Source: Topomyia yanbarensis
Taxonomy: Eukaryota > Arthropoda > Insecta > Diptera > Culicidae
Assembly (NCBI RefSeq): GCF_030247195.1
Contig: NC_080670.1
Location: 213,826,546-213,890,545 of the forward strand
DNA: 64,000 nt
Direction: 5' to 3'
Below, in pieces: positions 23,240 to 35,284 of this stretch. The stretch's first letter is position 1; the number at the start of each line of letters is the position of its first letter. Under the pieces are notes generated by a model. That model saw nothing but the letters and a program-made list of their open reading frames with translations, had not been told where the DNA came from and did not search any database. The position numbers were made by a program, and so were the translations under genes.

Positions 23240-24252
23240 CAAGCATGATTTTTGAAAACACCGTAACTAACAAATGTAAACAAACTGAGATTATCACTCC
23301 CCCGCATTCTACGCATCTTAATGTACATGCTGACAAACATTCGTTTCATTATTCGGTAATGCAGCTGAAAAATGCGCAATCGAAATAACGACGAACAAAC
23401 AACTGACACGTCAACAGTGCATAAATACAGTTTCGTCATGTTAGTTACGTTAGGTTTGGTACTGCTGTGACACTTACGTTATTTTAATTTAATCGGTTTT
23501 TGTAACTAAATCATTAAAATATACTACAATCTTTCTTCTAAAATGCTCAATATAGGTAATGTTTCTATAAGGGGAACAAGAGCACGCAGTTCCTTAATTC
23601 AAGCCAATGTTTTAGAGAAAAAGAATGCAAGTAATGTTATTCTAAGCACCACTAATGCACTTTCAGCACATTTTTATTTTTGATTATCTAAACCTATCCT
23701 ACAGTAGATCAAATCTAAATACTTGTGACAATGCGGGCAAAAATGAGACACTAAAATCGACTGATTGAAAAATGTCGAAAGTGTAGAGTGATGCTCAGAT
23801 TAACGTAACCTTTATTTGTCTTCAACACACTGCTCAAAAGTGACAAACTACAAATGTTGGTTGTCCTCATTGGCATACTGCCTCGGCGGAACAGTTCAGT
23901 CATAGAATTGATTAAAAATGATAAGATTAGTCACCACAATTGACGAAACGGAAATAACGTAAGTGCAACAAAAATACCGAACCAACGAAAGTAAAACGAC
24001 GAAACTGTGAGCGTGATACTAATAACATCGTAACTTTAATTTTTCTTCAATCCGCTCTTTTAAATGTCTTGATCGCGAATGTTCGTTCCATTCAATGGAA
24101 AGGCGTCTTTGGTAAGCATTTTGGATGAATAATTGGTGTAAAAATCGGTATGGTTTTTAAATAACATTTAAAACAAAACTTCGAAAATGTCATCGCCGTT
24201 TTCTCTGTTTGTGTCAAGTGCGAGTTTCGCTGTTTTCAAAAATCATGCAAAT
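23240..24252. mobile_element. 1.0-kb MITE-like insertion (unit 2 copy)
   Basis: Identical counterpart of the insertion at 11,416-12,428, in the left arm of unit 2. Confidence 0.8.
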
Positions 24253-24659
24253 TTTGTGCTATTTGCGGGTCCCGGTTGAATTTTGTACATCGATAGGAAG
24301 AATGTTCTCGATTTGTTGACAAATATATCATTTTTGCTTGAAGCGAAACTGAGGCATGTTCTAACCCCGACTGCTGTTAAAATGCATGAAATGATAGCGT
24401 TTGGGTTTACAACCAGACTCAGTTTAGCGGTCAAGCAAAAACGCTCGAGAAAGGAGGCTGACAAAATCGGGTCAAAAAGCTGATAAAATCGGGGACTGAT
24501 CAAATCGGGTCTCCACTGTACCAACTTTTGAACAAAGTTTTCCTATTTAAGATTTGCAGATTGCGAAGTTTGTAGATGGCGCAAGATAATAATTGACTCT
24601 TCTTTGAAATCCAAGAGGGCGCGACTTCCTGTTACCTCAAAACGCTGGAAACAGTCATC

Positions 24660-27600
24660 AAAATTTAAAAACCCAATATTAGAAAAATTTAAAAATTTTG
24701 AAACCAAGAAATTTATAATTCAACGATTCCAAGCATTTTCAAATCAAAAAGACTAAGAATTTGAAAATCTAAAAATCAGAAAAAAAATCAAAATATTCAA
24801 ATTTAATAATTTAGAAATCCAAAAATTTTAATATCTTAAGATTAAAAAATATAAATACAGAGAAGACCCGTTTTTATCAGACCCTTGGTGAATTTTAGGC
24901 TGATAAAATGGGGACATTGATGAAATCGGGACATATATTTTTCTTTCTTTTTAAGACACCGAAGCTCTTAAAATATTCTTCTTTGGTCCCCAGATATAGC
25001 CTAAACTTCGCTTAAGGCGGTCTGACAGAGCAAAAGTTAAAAAAATATTTTTTTTTGCATATTTCGGATCTTTAAGATGAGAAAATATGCTCAAGAAAGG
25101 ATTTACTCGAATTCAACTTGGCTCGTCTGCTAGAACCCATAAAACTACCAACTATCATTTTTCATATGAAGCTGATAAAATCGGGCAAAAAAGCTGATAA
25201 AACCGAGTGCTGATAAAATCGGGTCTTCACTGTATCTAAACATTTAAGACTTACAGATTTTTAAACATAAAAATTTTAAAATTCAAGAATATAAAATTTT
25301 CAAAAATTGAAATATGTGAAAATTCATTAATTTAAATTTGGATTTTAAGAAATTTAAAAATTTAGATCTTTACATTTTTAAGAAATTAAAAATAAACTGA
25401 TCCTTTCGTTGGAATAAAACGGAATCAAAAATACTCATACTCATCATTCTCTCATTAGATTGCCAAAATTTCGCGGTCTGTGTAGGTGAGTGGTTTTTTT
25501 TAGGAAAATCACGATGTTGCTATTGAAGAATTGCAGATGGAGAAGTTCACAGATGACGGAAGTTAATAATTTGCCTTAGCCTGAATTTAGTGCTTCTAGA
25601 AAACAGCAATGTTAAAAATTAATCCATATGAATTTAGATCAAATAAAATTTGGAATTTTTAATATATTATCCAATTCATAAACTTCAAAATTTAAGCATT
25701 TAAAAACTAAACAATTAAAAAAAATTAGGATGTAACATTTTTAGAAACGTTAACATTTAAAAAGTTCAAATCCAAAATAAAAATTTGGAAATAAAACAAT
25801 TCGAAAATTTAAAAAGTTAGAGCGCTTGAAATTTTAAAATTAAAGATTCAAAATATTAAAAAGGTTAAAACTTTAAATATAAAAAATATGAAAATTTAGG
25901 AATAGGGAAATTCAAAAATTTAAGAATTTAAAAGACCAAAAATTAAAACATTTAGAAATTTAAAAATTGCAATATTTTCAAATATAACAATTTTAAAATT
26001 TTAATATTTAAGAATTCAAAAATATTAAAATTTAAAGGTTCAAAAATTTGGAAATTTATGAATATAAAGATCCAAAAATTTAAAAATCCTGATATTTAAA
26101 AATTTAACGATTCAAAAATTTAAAAATTTAAGAATATGAGAATTTAAAAATTCGATGATCTAAAAATTAAAAAAAATTTAAAGTTCAAAAATTTAGAGAT
26201 TTAAATATTAAAAATTCAAGATTTAAAAATTTAAGAATTCAGTTATTAAAGAACATTCAAAAATCAAAAATTTAGAAATTAAGGAATTCAAAAGTTGAAG
26301 AATTGAAAATCTAAAAAATTTATATTTATAGATTTAAAAATTTGTAAATTTAAAAATACAAGGATCGTAGAATTTGAAAATTTTATGATTTAAAAATATT
26401 AAAATTTAAAGATTCAAAAATTTGGAAATTTAAGAATCTAAAGATCTAAAAATTTATATATTCAAATATTCTAAAATTTAAAGATTTAAAAATTTAAAAA
26501 CTTAAGAATTTAAAAATTCAGTAATTTAAAAATTTAAGAATTTGAAAATTTTAAAATCTGATTATTTAAAAATTCTAAAAGTTTAAAAATTTCAAGAAAT
26601 AAAAATTTAAAAATTCAAGGTTCCAAAATTTTTAAATTTAAGAATTTGAAAATCCAATAATTTAAAAATTTGCAGATTTAAAAATCTAAGAATCTAAAAG
26701 TTTTAAATTTTAATATTTTAGGATACGAAAATTCAAAAATTTTAATATTTAAGCATCCAAAAATTTTAAAATTTAAAGATCCAAAAATTCAAAAATTTTT
26801 AAACTTAATTTTTTAAAAATTTAAAAATCTAAGAATTTAAAAATCTAAAAATTTATAAATTTAAAAATATAGTAATTTAAAAATATAAAATTTTAAAATT
26901 CATAGATTCAAAAATTCAAAGATATGAAAATTTAAAGATTTGAAAAATTAAAAATTTAAGAATTTAAAAATTTAAAAATTCAAAGATTTTATATTTTATA
27001 ATTCCGAAATTTTTAAATTATTTGAATTTTCGGATTTTAAATTTTTATACTTTGAAATTTTTAAATTTCTTAAATATTTAAATTTTAGAATTTTTAAATA
27101 TTTAAATTCCCAAATTTTTAAAAATTTAGAAATTCAAGAATTTAAAAATTTAAGAATTTAAAAATTCAATCATTTAAGAACTTAAAAGTTTGAAAATTTA
27201 AGGATTTAAAATTTTAAAGATTTAACAGTTTAAAAAGTTGAAAATTCAAAGAAATTAAAAAAATTAGAATTTAAAAATTCAAAAATTTAAAAATTCGGTT
27301 AAGCATTTAAAAATTTAGGAATTCAAAAATTTAAAAATTTATGAATTTAAAGATTTAAAATTTTGTAAATTTAAAAAATCAAAGATTTTGGAATTTGAAA
27401 ATTTTATAATTTAAGAATTCAGAAATTCAAAAAGTTAAAAAATTTAAGGAGTTAAGAGTTTAAAAATTTAAAGATCTAAAATCCAAGTATCAAAAATTCA
27501 GAAATTTAGAAAGTTTAAAAATCAAAAAATTTGGAAATCTAAAAATCTAAAGCTCAAAAAATTGAAATCTAGGAGTTTTAAAATTTAGGAAGTTAAAAAT

Positions 27601-27754
27601 AAAAATATTAATATTCAAAAATTTAAATGCTTGTATATTAAAAAATCCAAAAAATTGTGAATCTAAAAGTTAAAATTTGAAAATTCAAGGATTCAAAAAT
27701 TTGAATATTTTGAAATAAGGACTTTTAAAACAAGAAATAAAAAAATTTGCATAT
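24660..27754 (+). repeat. Degenerate octamer array (unit 2 copy)
   Basis: Counterpart of 12,836-15,930 at the constant 11,824-bp offset, including the inverted block. Absence of length drift in such low-complexity DNA is notable. Confidence 0.85.
24858..25232. mobile_element. 375-bp iteron MITE (unit 2 copy)
   Basis: Identical counterpart of the MITE at 13,034-13,408. Confidence 0.75.
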
Positions 27755-28263
27755 AAAATTTAATAAACCAAAAACAATGTACATTCAAGTGCGTCAATTT
27801 CCAATTTTTTAAATGTTATGCTTTTGATTGTTTAACCTTCCACATCTAAAGCCTCTTGCGTTCGTATGTTGAATAGCAACCTAAAAGGTACCCTGTTCTT
27901 AATTAAATGTATTTCCATCTAACCGCAATTAAAGGAACAACATGCAAAGCAAGGAGGAAAAGTGGATTAACCCTAAGCGGTCTAGGGGCCAAGCGCACAA
28001 AGCCGTACATTCCTAAACTTTTACTGTCGCCAACTTGTTTCTCAAACCATCCTACGATTTACTAACGTTCAAAATCTCACTTCTATTTTTCCGATCTCCA
28101 AGCTTTGTGAACCCATTTTTTCTTTATGACGGATGCTTCTTCATATTCAAGTGCTACTACCATTATCAATAGTTCTTCTTCTGTAAACTTTTCCTTTTTC
28201 TGTATACTAGCTATAGTATTATAGGTTATTCTTTCAATTTATCACTACGCTTTTCTCCAAAAT

Positions 28264-29070
28264 GATTTGTTTCTTTGTTTTTACAACACTATTTTATGGC
28301 TAAATGATCGACAACGGCCAACACGGAAACGCCATCCGATTCAGTTTAAATACCATTTCTTCGACTCGAGCTTTCCAAGACACTCTCACATCAAGGATCT
28401 CGTAGTCATCATGGATTCGGCACTAATACGCAAACCACACACCACGTACACTGGTTAAAATCACTATTGCGCACAGGCTCGCTCAACACTAGAATATTGT
28501 TCTGTTGTTTGGAATCTGTACTATATACCAGAACGGCGTTGTCACAATCGAAGCCGGCCAACGTCGGTTCATACGCTTTGCACTCCGACATCTTCCTTGG
28601 CAAGACAGATTTCAGGGTGGATTGTCCTATAATCTTCGGACGCCTGGATCTTCAAGCCCGCGTTTGAGCTGTACGCAATAACTCTCTTTTGCGATTACCG
28701 TTCAGGAGAACCAACTATGATCGCCAGAGCGCTGTTACCGAAGTTCAGTGTATTGTTAACAGTGCAGTGTGGCGACGTCTTTTGAATCCAACCTGACGAG
28801 GAATTCGATAAAAGCTAAAATAGGGGTGGGCGTAGTGTAGTTGGTAAATCGATTGCCTTGTACGCAGCGCACCTGGGTTCGAGTCCCGACCCCGGAAATA
28901 GGGTTAGAAATTTTTCATAAGAGATTTTTCTAGCCCGAAGAGGCGAATGACCTTAAGGTTAACACCTCTATAATCGAAAAAAGCTAAAACATTTGCTATC
29001 CTGAAATGTAATTAGTTTAAGCAACCACCATTGAGGCCAAAGGGTCTGTCAGTGAAGATACAACAAATAA
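28264..29070 (+). pseudogene. Jockey-clade 3' fragment (unit 2 copy)
   Basis: Identical counterpart of 16,440-17,246, with the same SINE insertion. Confidence 0.7.
28821..28978 (+). mobile_element. tRNA-derived SINE (unit 2 copy)
   Basis: Identical counterpart of the SINE at 16,997-17,154. Confidence 0.8.
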
Positions 29071-29802
29071 GGGACCATCAATATACCACGTTGACAATTA
29101 AGGGGAGGGTAGGGGTCACGCGAAAGTTCACGCTTGTCCATGGGGAACGGGTGGGGGTATTAAAAATGTCCACGTGGACTTATCATTATAATTTTGTCTT
29201 TTATAAGAAAATGAAATAAATTTGTAATGTCATTCATGTGTGCGCATACCTTCAAATTTTTTCATGATATTGAAATAATCAAAGTGCCTATAACAGCATA
29301 GTATGTAATAGCAAATCATTAAAAAAAATCAGAGGAAATCGTGCGAAACAAAATCTGAGAAAAATGTTCTGTCCGAATCATTTGATTCAATCTTCTGTAA
29401 CTCGGTCAAATACCTCTAGTTTTAGATTTGAAAGCGTGTGGTTGAAATTACGAGGCCAATTGAAGAATCCATACGTTACTTCAATTTTATGTTATTATGA
29501 TGAATCTTTAATACATAAATATAAAAGATTATAATTTCGTTCAGAAATGAGATATTTCCATGAAAATTTGGCAAAAGACGGAAGCAGTGGAAGTTTGAAC
29601 GATTTTCATTCACCTTCTTCGCCATAGTAGTCTAACACAAACGAAAACTTTTTGAAAACTCCTTTTTTATTAAATTGCCCAAAAAATGGGAAACTCCACG
29701 TGGACATAGTATGGCGGGCGGGGGTAGGGGCAGATAGGGGTAAAGGATTGTCCACGGAGGGGAGGAGGAGGGTAAAATGACGGTTTTTTTGTCCACGGTC
29801 CC
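29071..29802. mobile_element. 732-bp GGGACC MITE (unit 2 copy)
   Basis: Identical counterpart of the element at 17,247-17,978. Confidence 0.7.
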
Positions 29803-29810
29803 TAACAAAT

Positions 29811-30396
29811 GAATGGCTGGCGCCCACAAGGGGCTAATCCACATTTTTTCCGAAATCGACATTTTTTGGTAGTTCTAAGTAATCCACGTGTACTGCTATT
29901 TAAGAATTCTGAAAATAATTTTTTGATTTTTTGCTATTAGCAGTCAAAGTTGACCATGAAGGTGACCCCAGTACTAGGTACCCCCGGGGTTAGCCCCCCG
30001 AATTACGAAAATGCTCGTGAATTGAAAAGTAGTGCATGTAATGATCTTATTTTTTTGGCAACATGGATCAATGAACTACTAATAAAATAATGTATTTTTA
30101 CAATAAAAACAATGTTAATTTGGAAATGCGGAAGTTTTTTTCATTTCCTGTATTGCGAATCTTTTCTAAAATCCACATCGTGACATATCAGCCATGCGCC
30201 GCCAAGCCGTTCGCCGAATCACGCGCCAATTCTCTTTGCATTAGTGCAAGCGAAAAACGATTTGACGTTTATTTTTGTTTCGTTCGCACTCATGTGTGAA
30301 ACATATAACAACAAATCGACGAAATGCGAGTTTATCTCGGGATAGACAATAAAAAAATCAAAATGTGGGTTAGCCCCTTTCGGACGCCAACCATTC
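29811..30396. mobile_element. 586-bp GAATGG MITE (unit 2 copy)
   Basis: Identical counterpart of the element at 17,987-18,572. Confidence 0.7.
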
Positions 30397-31195
30397 AAAT
30401 AACAAAATTCATTGTAAGGTGCACGCTCCACAACGCCTTGATATACAATATATTATACATATCGAAAACATATGACGGCTTAAAATGTTAAATGCTCTAA
30501 CGAGCTTCACGAATGTAGAAAAATGCGCCGCCCACACCTCTGCAGGAATGGTGACTTATCACCCTATTTCGTCGTGCTTTCTTCTACTAACAATTTATTT
30601 TACGTTATTAAAACATCTAGAAGTTTTTAATTTGAAATTATATTGGATCACATAGGTTTCTACGACGTACCGATTTTGCTGTATTGGTTCGCGAAACTTC
30701 TATAGTAAAATATATTGCGTAAGACGCCTAAATGAAATTACAAAACTAAAATAAGTCTTGTCTACAAACTTCGCAATCTGCAAATCTTAAATAGGAAACA
30801 TTGTTCGAATGTTGGTATTTCCAACTTAAGTTTTCTAATATTCGCTCCGCATTCGGCGACTTTTGCTGAAAATTCCACATTATTCAATCAAAAAAAGATT
30901 CTGTTACATTTCAAGAAAAGGATTAGTTAACAAATTCTGTTTTGTTGGATTGGAAGAATTCTTTAACACACATCATTTGCGTGTTTTGTTTTATTGCTTT
31001 GAGCTGGTGTAATTTTTATACATAAATATTGTTGATACGATCAATGCAAACAAAGAAGTTCGTTGTTTAAATAATAAAATATGATCATTATTAGAATCAA
31101 TAAAACGTTCGGTCGAATTAAGAAATATTAGGGTTCGACCATCATAGTATGCCCCGATAAAAACAATTAATGTTTAGTTGAATTGAAATATGCGC

Positions 31196-31867
31196 TGCTT
31201 GACCGCGAAACTGAGTCTGGTTGTAAACCCAAACGCTATCATTTCATGCATTTTAACAGCAGTCGGGGTTAGAACATGCCTCAGTTTCGCTTCAAGCAAA
31301 AATGATATATTTGTCAACAAATCGAGAACATTCTTCCTATCGATGTACAAAATTCAACCGGGACCCGCAAATAGCACAAATATCCTACGTTACGGTGTTC
31401 ATAAACAAATTTGAACATCCAGCTCGGCAACAAAAACAACCTGAAAGTAAAATCGGAAGGAATCCTAGCTATCCCGGCATAGAATCAATTCCGCACCGGT
31501 TGGAAAACAAATCTGTCCGCTATCTCATATGCGCCTCTGGTCAAGCCGTTCAAGCATGGGTAGAAGCAAAAGTTATTGACGATATTATTTTTCCTTTCTG
31601 AGTGGACGACATGCTGTCCCACACCAGCAGAAGAATCATTTTACCTGCTTTGGTTGCCTCACACGTTCTCTCTCTCTGTTCGAGCCGGTCGGTGGAGAAG
31701 CAGAAAAAAGTCGGAGAGTCTGTTCGAGGAATATCGTTGGCAACGATTCTTTTTTGCGTCGGACGCCCGACATACTACCAATACCATTACATCAACAACC
31801 CGAGCGAATCCGAAGATGAAAAAGTCGGGTCGGATCGGATCGGATCGGTCTAGTGCGGATAGACCTT
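31196..31867 (-). repeat. Right inverted arm, complete (end of unit 2)
   Basis: 672-bp reverse complement of the left arm. Homology ends at 31,867 (TAGACCTT), after which the flank differs from that outside 10,926. No target-site duplication is apparent at the outer ends, so this looks like a segmental inverted duplication rather than a transposon with terminal repeats. Confidence 0.85.
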
Positions 31868-32408
31868 GACTCGTACTGAAACCGACTGGAACCGTCGCCG
31901 TGAGCCGTAGGCCGTTGCTTCGTGCGATGCGGGTGAATTAAGTTGCGTGGTTGGAACCTTTCTCTCGCTACTATACACAAACTGCCAGCAGCTCTCGTCG
32001 ATTCACCGCAGATTCTATCGAACGCGGCGACTACATGCTACAGGTATTGTAGGTAGGTAGGTATCTCTCACCTGCGCGCGCGAACGCGAAAAGAGTTCCA
32101 TTCGTATAGTTGCACATAAGCTTTTGGGACTCGTTCCAGAGAACGTTGTTTTTAGTTGTATATTGGTAACCGCTCTATTTGGAAGAATTATTGGACCTGT
32201 TGACATTTGTTGTCCAAACAATGAAACTCCCGTACATTCGTTTATGAGTCTGCCTGTGAAGCCTTTCTTTATCATGCATGTAGTAGGCCTTGCCTGTTAC
32301 AGATACTCCAAAGCAAATATTAAGACAATTTCGTTGTTACTATACTACACCGGCGCAGTGGAGCCGCGTGCATGTAGGGGCAGTTTTAAAGTACCTTTGG
32401 AAACTACT
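31868..32408. other. Unique flank right of the duplicated block
   Basis: A GC-richer stretch of about 230 bp with a donor-like site (CTACAGGTATTG near 32,043) and a short GTAG microsatellite is followed by ordinary sequence. It could be non-coding exon or promoter DNA. No protein motif is recognisable in the two opposing short frames at 32,015-32,420. Confidence 0.3.
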
Positions 32409-32416
32409 GAACTACC

Positions 32417-32945
32417 CTAGGGGCAGATCACTCTAATGTCGTTTTCGATTGAGAACCTAGAAACTAACCCAGGTTAGTTGCTTCAAACGAACGTTTTTAA
32501 TGAAACTGAGTTGGGTTCTCGCCAAACAGCAGTGGTGTGAGCGAACCCGAAATATATTTCAGGTTGGAACCCAACCCGGTTTTCAGTTCAGTGGCGCATA
32601 ACCTAGGTTGGAAACTGGCTTCAAACCAACGGTTTGACAGCAGTTAGGTCCGAAACTGAGTTAGTTTCTGCTTCAAGCGAAAACGACATAAGAATGTATA
32701 ACAAATTTACATCAAATCACTCCCTCACAGAAAAGTTTGTTTAACAAACGTCCTACGCTGATCCACTTTGTTCGACGTTTTGTTAAATGTAGGGCTAGTT
32801 TTTCTGTAGGGTTTTGACGTCTTACACGCAACGCAAACAACATTGCACGCAACGCAAAATACATTATGAATTTCTATTTTGATGGAAATAAATGCATTTA
32901 ATTTCGCTGATTTTTAAAAATGCATCACAAGTGATCTGCCCCTAG
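32417..32945. mobile_element. 529-bp hAT-type MITE with perfect 8-bp duplication
   Basis: Terminal inverted repeats CTAGGGGCAGATCAC and complement are flanked by the perfect 8-bp direct repeat GAACTACC (32,409-32,416 and 32,946-32,953). Termini and 8-bp duplication are the hAT signature. The element contains a second MITE inserted 20 bp from its left end. Two copies of CACGCAACGCAAA lie near 32,825-32,862. Confidence 0.85.
32437..32688. mobile_element. 252-bp MITE nested in the hAT MITE, TAA duplication
   Basis: Ends TGTCGTTTTCGATTGAGAAC (left) and, inverted, TGTCGTTTTCGCTTGAAGCA, with AGAAACTAACYCAG shared further in. TAA flanks both sides (32,434-32,436, 32,689-32,691). A three-base TWA duplication is typical of the PIF/Harbinger superfamily. 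The interior is rich in further self-complementary CCCAGGTT/AACCTAGG words. Confidence 0.75.
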
Positions 32946-33039
32946 GAACTACCCGTTCAGAATAAAATTTGAAAATTTGTCATTTTGATACATAAAATCT
33001 CATTTGACCGAATTCGGTCACTATAAGAATTCGGTTTCT

Positions 33040-33600
33040 GGTATCCTTTTATTATTCTGATGGCATGTTTCAAAGGATTATTATTATTCACAGTATTCAA
33101 ACGATATCATTATTCGAATTCTGATATAACCCTTCTCAGGATTCTGATGAAATCCTCTCATGCATTCCAATAATTTTCTTCCTCTGTATATCTGCATTAT
33201 CCTGCTAAGACCTCTGAAAGAATTCTTCTCAGAATTATAAGTAAAAATAATTTTGGGAATTCTACTCTGGATTCTAATGAAATAATTTTTAAAAATTCTG
33301 ATACACTTCTGATTCAAATCTGGATTAGGATGATATACTACTGAGGATTCCGACGGGATCCTGGGGATTGTAGTAGTTTTCTCAGCAGGATTATGAAACA
33401 AAATTCTTCGCAATGCTGATGAATCTGATTTGTTCAGGATTCTAATAAAAATCCTGCTTGAAATTCTGGCGTTATCTTCCTGTCATTCTCATACTTTCCC
33501 TCTCATATCCATGTTATGATTGCAATGGAATTCTGTTCAGAAATCTAACAATATATTTATCAGGATTCTGGTGGAGAATGTCAAAATAGCCGGCTTCTAT
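33040..33600. repeat. Degenerate minisatellite-like array, GGATTCTGATGAAATCCT type
   Basis: Variants of AGGATTCTGATRAAATCCT and AGAATTCTT recur about every 25-35 bp with strong decay, for example at 33,116, 33,139, 33,265, 33,297, 33,340 and 33,440. No coding potential. It abuts the 3' end of the Penelope-like element. Confidence 0.5.
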
Positions 33601-34088
33601 CAAAACCCTGAGAAGCATTGTTTAAATTTCTTGCAGTTTGGATAAAAATTTGATGAAGCTCGAATGTCCTTTGCCATGGTCCTTATTGTTTATGAATTTA
33701 TATATTGTCACCTACATCCAGTTTTCAGAGTGAGATTCGTCGTAAAATGCGGATATCTGCGGTGGTAAGTTGATGGTTCTCATTGCAGACGTGTTCTGCT
33801 ACTTTTTGGCTTGAAGTGGTGTGGTGTTCCTTTTGACGTAGCTTTTTCGGCTTTTGTTGTTTCTGCGATGTTTTCTTTGAATCTGATTTCCAAATTCCTT
33901 TTTGTTTGTTCGATCCTGACTTTGATGAATTCTTCAATCAAGTCTTTCGCCGATCCTAATCTTATATATTCCTTGTTTGACGTGAGTTTTTGTTTTTTTC
34001 TTTTCTTAAGGATTTTTTATGAACGTGTCCACTGGAAAACAGACAGAGAAAGAATGACCGGAACGGTGAGAATGAAGAAACGGAAATG

Positions 34089-34160
34089 TTCTCAAGCAGG
34101 AATCGAACCTGCGATCGCCCAGTCTCTAGTTGGGTGCGTTAACCACTTCGCCTTCGCCAT
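34089..34160 (-). other. tRNA-like sequence (left half, inverted)
   Basis: Minus-strand counterpart of 34,300-34,371, nearly identical from the A box (GGCGAAGTGG) through the B box (GGTTCGATTCC). The 5' acceptor strand is diverged and cannot pair with TTGAGAA. Confidence 0.6.
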
Positions 34161-34299
34161 CACATGTTCCCAACTGTTTTTGTGATCACCGCCGCAGCCT
34201 CCAATACCTCCTAATCGACCCCCAATGTCTCCTATAAGCAGATCATCACCTGTCCCTCTCACCGATCGGGCCATTGGAGGCTGCGATTACAATCACATT

Positions 34300-34371
34300 T
34301 CCTCGATCGCGGAGTGGTTAACGCACCCAACTAGAGACTGGGAGATCGCAGGTTCGATTCCTGCTTGAGGA
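34300..34371 (+). other. tRNA-like sequence (right half of the fold-back element)
   Basis: 72 nt with a 7-bp acceptor stem (TCCTCGA/TTGAGGA), an A-box-like TCGCGGAGTGG, a perfect B box GGTTCGATTCC in a 5-bp T stem, and a short variable loop. The anticodon loop reads CTAGAGA, formally an AGA anticodon. The short variable loop does not fit tRNA-Ser, and one anticodon-stem pair is broken. TTTT follows within 10 nt and could end pol III transcription. It is more likely SINE-like than a functional tRNA. Confidence 0.6.
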
Positions 34372-35284
34372 CATGTCTTTTCTCAGTGTTTCTAATAAAG
34401 GTGAATTTTCACCGTTTCTTCATTCTCACCGTTCCGGTCATTCTTTCTCTGTCTGATCCTAATCTTGTTTTGAGTTGGTTTTTTTGGCGCTGAAGACGAG
34501 GACTATACCAAATTTCCTCATTTTCGGTCGATGTGTTCTAATTATAGTCACGTCATATTCTATTGATATTCTCCCTAATTTTTCCGTGATGGGACTCAGT
34601 GTGGTCAAGGATTTCATGCGCTGGATTCTGGCCCTCTTGTTGATAATTCTTTGGATGCAGTTCTCGTTGTAGGCATATAGTATCGCTGTAGGTATATCCT
34701 GTGCCCCATTCTCATAGTCACGTCACCTAGTGACTAGAAGAAAATTTCTTTTTAGTCACTCAGTGACGTGACTGTGAGAATAGGCCCCCTAACTCTTTTG
34801 CCTTTCCTTGACCATTCAACGGGAAAAGTTCTATTCTGTGGATCATGTGATGAAATGCGGCCATTTTATGTTGGTGAGAATGGTTTGACGTGTCAACTAA
34901 TACTCGTCTGGTATTAGTTGGCTTTTTGTAGATTTTGATTTCCAAATTATTTGTTTCTCTTAAACAAGGACGCCTAAAAACGGGAGCTTTCCTTGTTGTT
35001 CCTGTTCACATGTGAAACGAATATCCCTGTGAATGTTCTTGATAGATTCTAATAGTTCTGGTAGTTACTCACGTTTGATTATGCTAAATATGTTGTCGAC
35101 GTGCCTCTGCCAGCGTTCTAGCAGCAGATATTTTGCATCCATTTTTTCTCTGTTTGCCATGCAGAGTTCGCATAAAAACCTTGACAGTGAGTTCTCCATC
35201 GATACTCGTTTTGTTTGTTTGTAGAAGTTACCCCTAAACTTGAAGTAGTTCTCCTCCATGCAGCCGCGTCAGTTTCAGGCAGAC

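Larger units (their letters stand above)
19924..31747 (+). repeat. Unit 2 of the 11,824-bp tandem duplication
   Basis: Second copy of the unit starting at 8100. It ends at 31,747, where the sequence continues into the outer 120 bp of the inverted arm and then into unique DNA. This shows that unit 2 carries the original right boundary and that the junction at 19,923/19,924 is the novel joint. The copies look identical wherever I compared them. Confidence 0.93.
33964..34454. mobile_element. Fold-back element built from two inverted tRNA-like sequences
   Basis: A perfect 42-bp inverted repeat (34,042-34,083 and 34,412-34,453; ends GACAGAGAAAGAATGACC) encloses two tRNA-like segments in opposite orientation and an inner perfect 13-bp inverted pair (CGCAGCCTCCAAT and complement). 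The whole can fold as a hairpin of about 410 nt. GATCCTAATCTT occurs directly on both sides (33,952-33,963, 34,455-34,466), consistent with a 12-bp target duplication, although 78 unpaired bases separate the left one from the inverted repeat. It interrupts the Penelope-like element. Confidence 0.75.

Noticed and set aside
34300..34371. Functional tRNA gene
   Set aside because: The formal AGA anticodon would mean tRNA-Ser, but the variable loop is short, one anticodon-stem pair is broken, and the sequence is part of a flanked fold-back repeat with an inverted twin.
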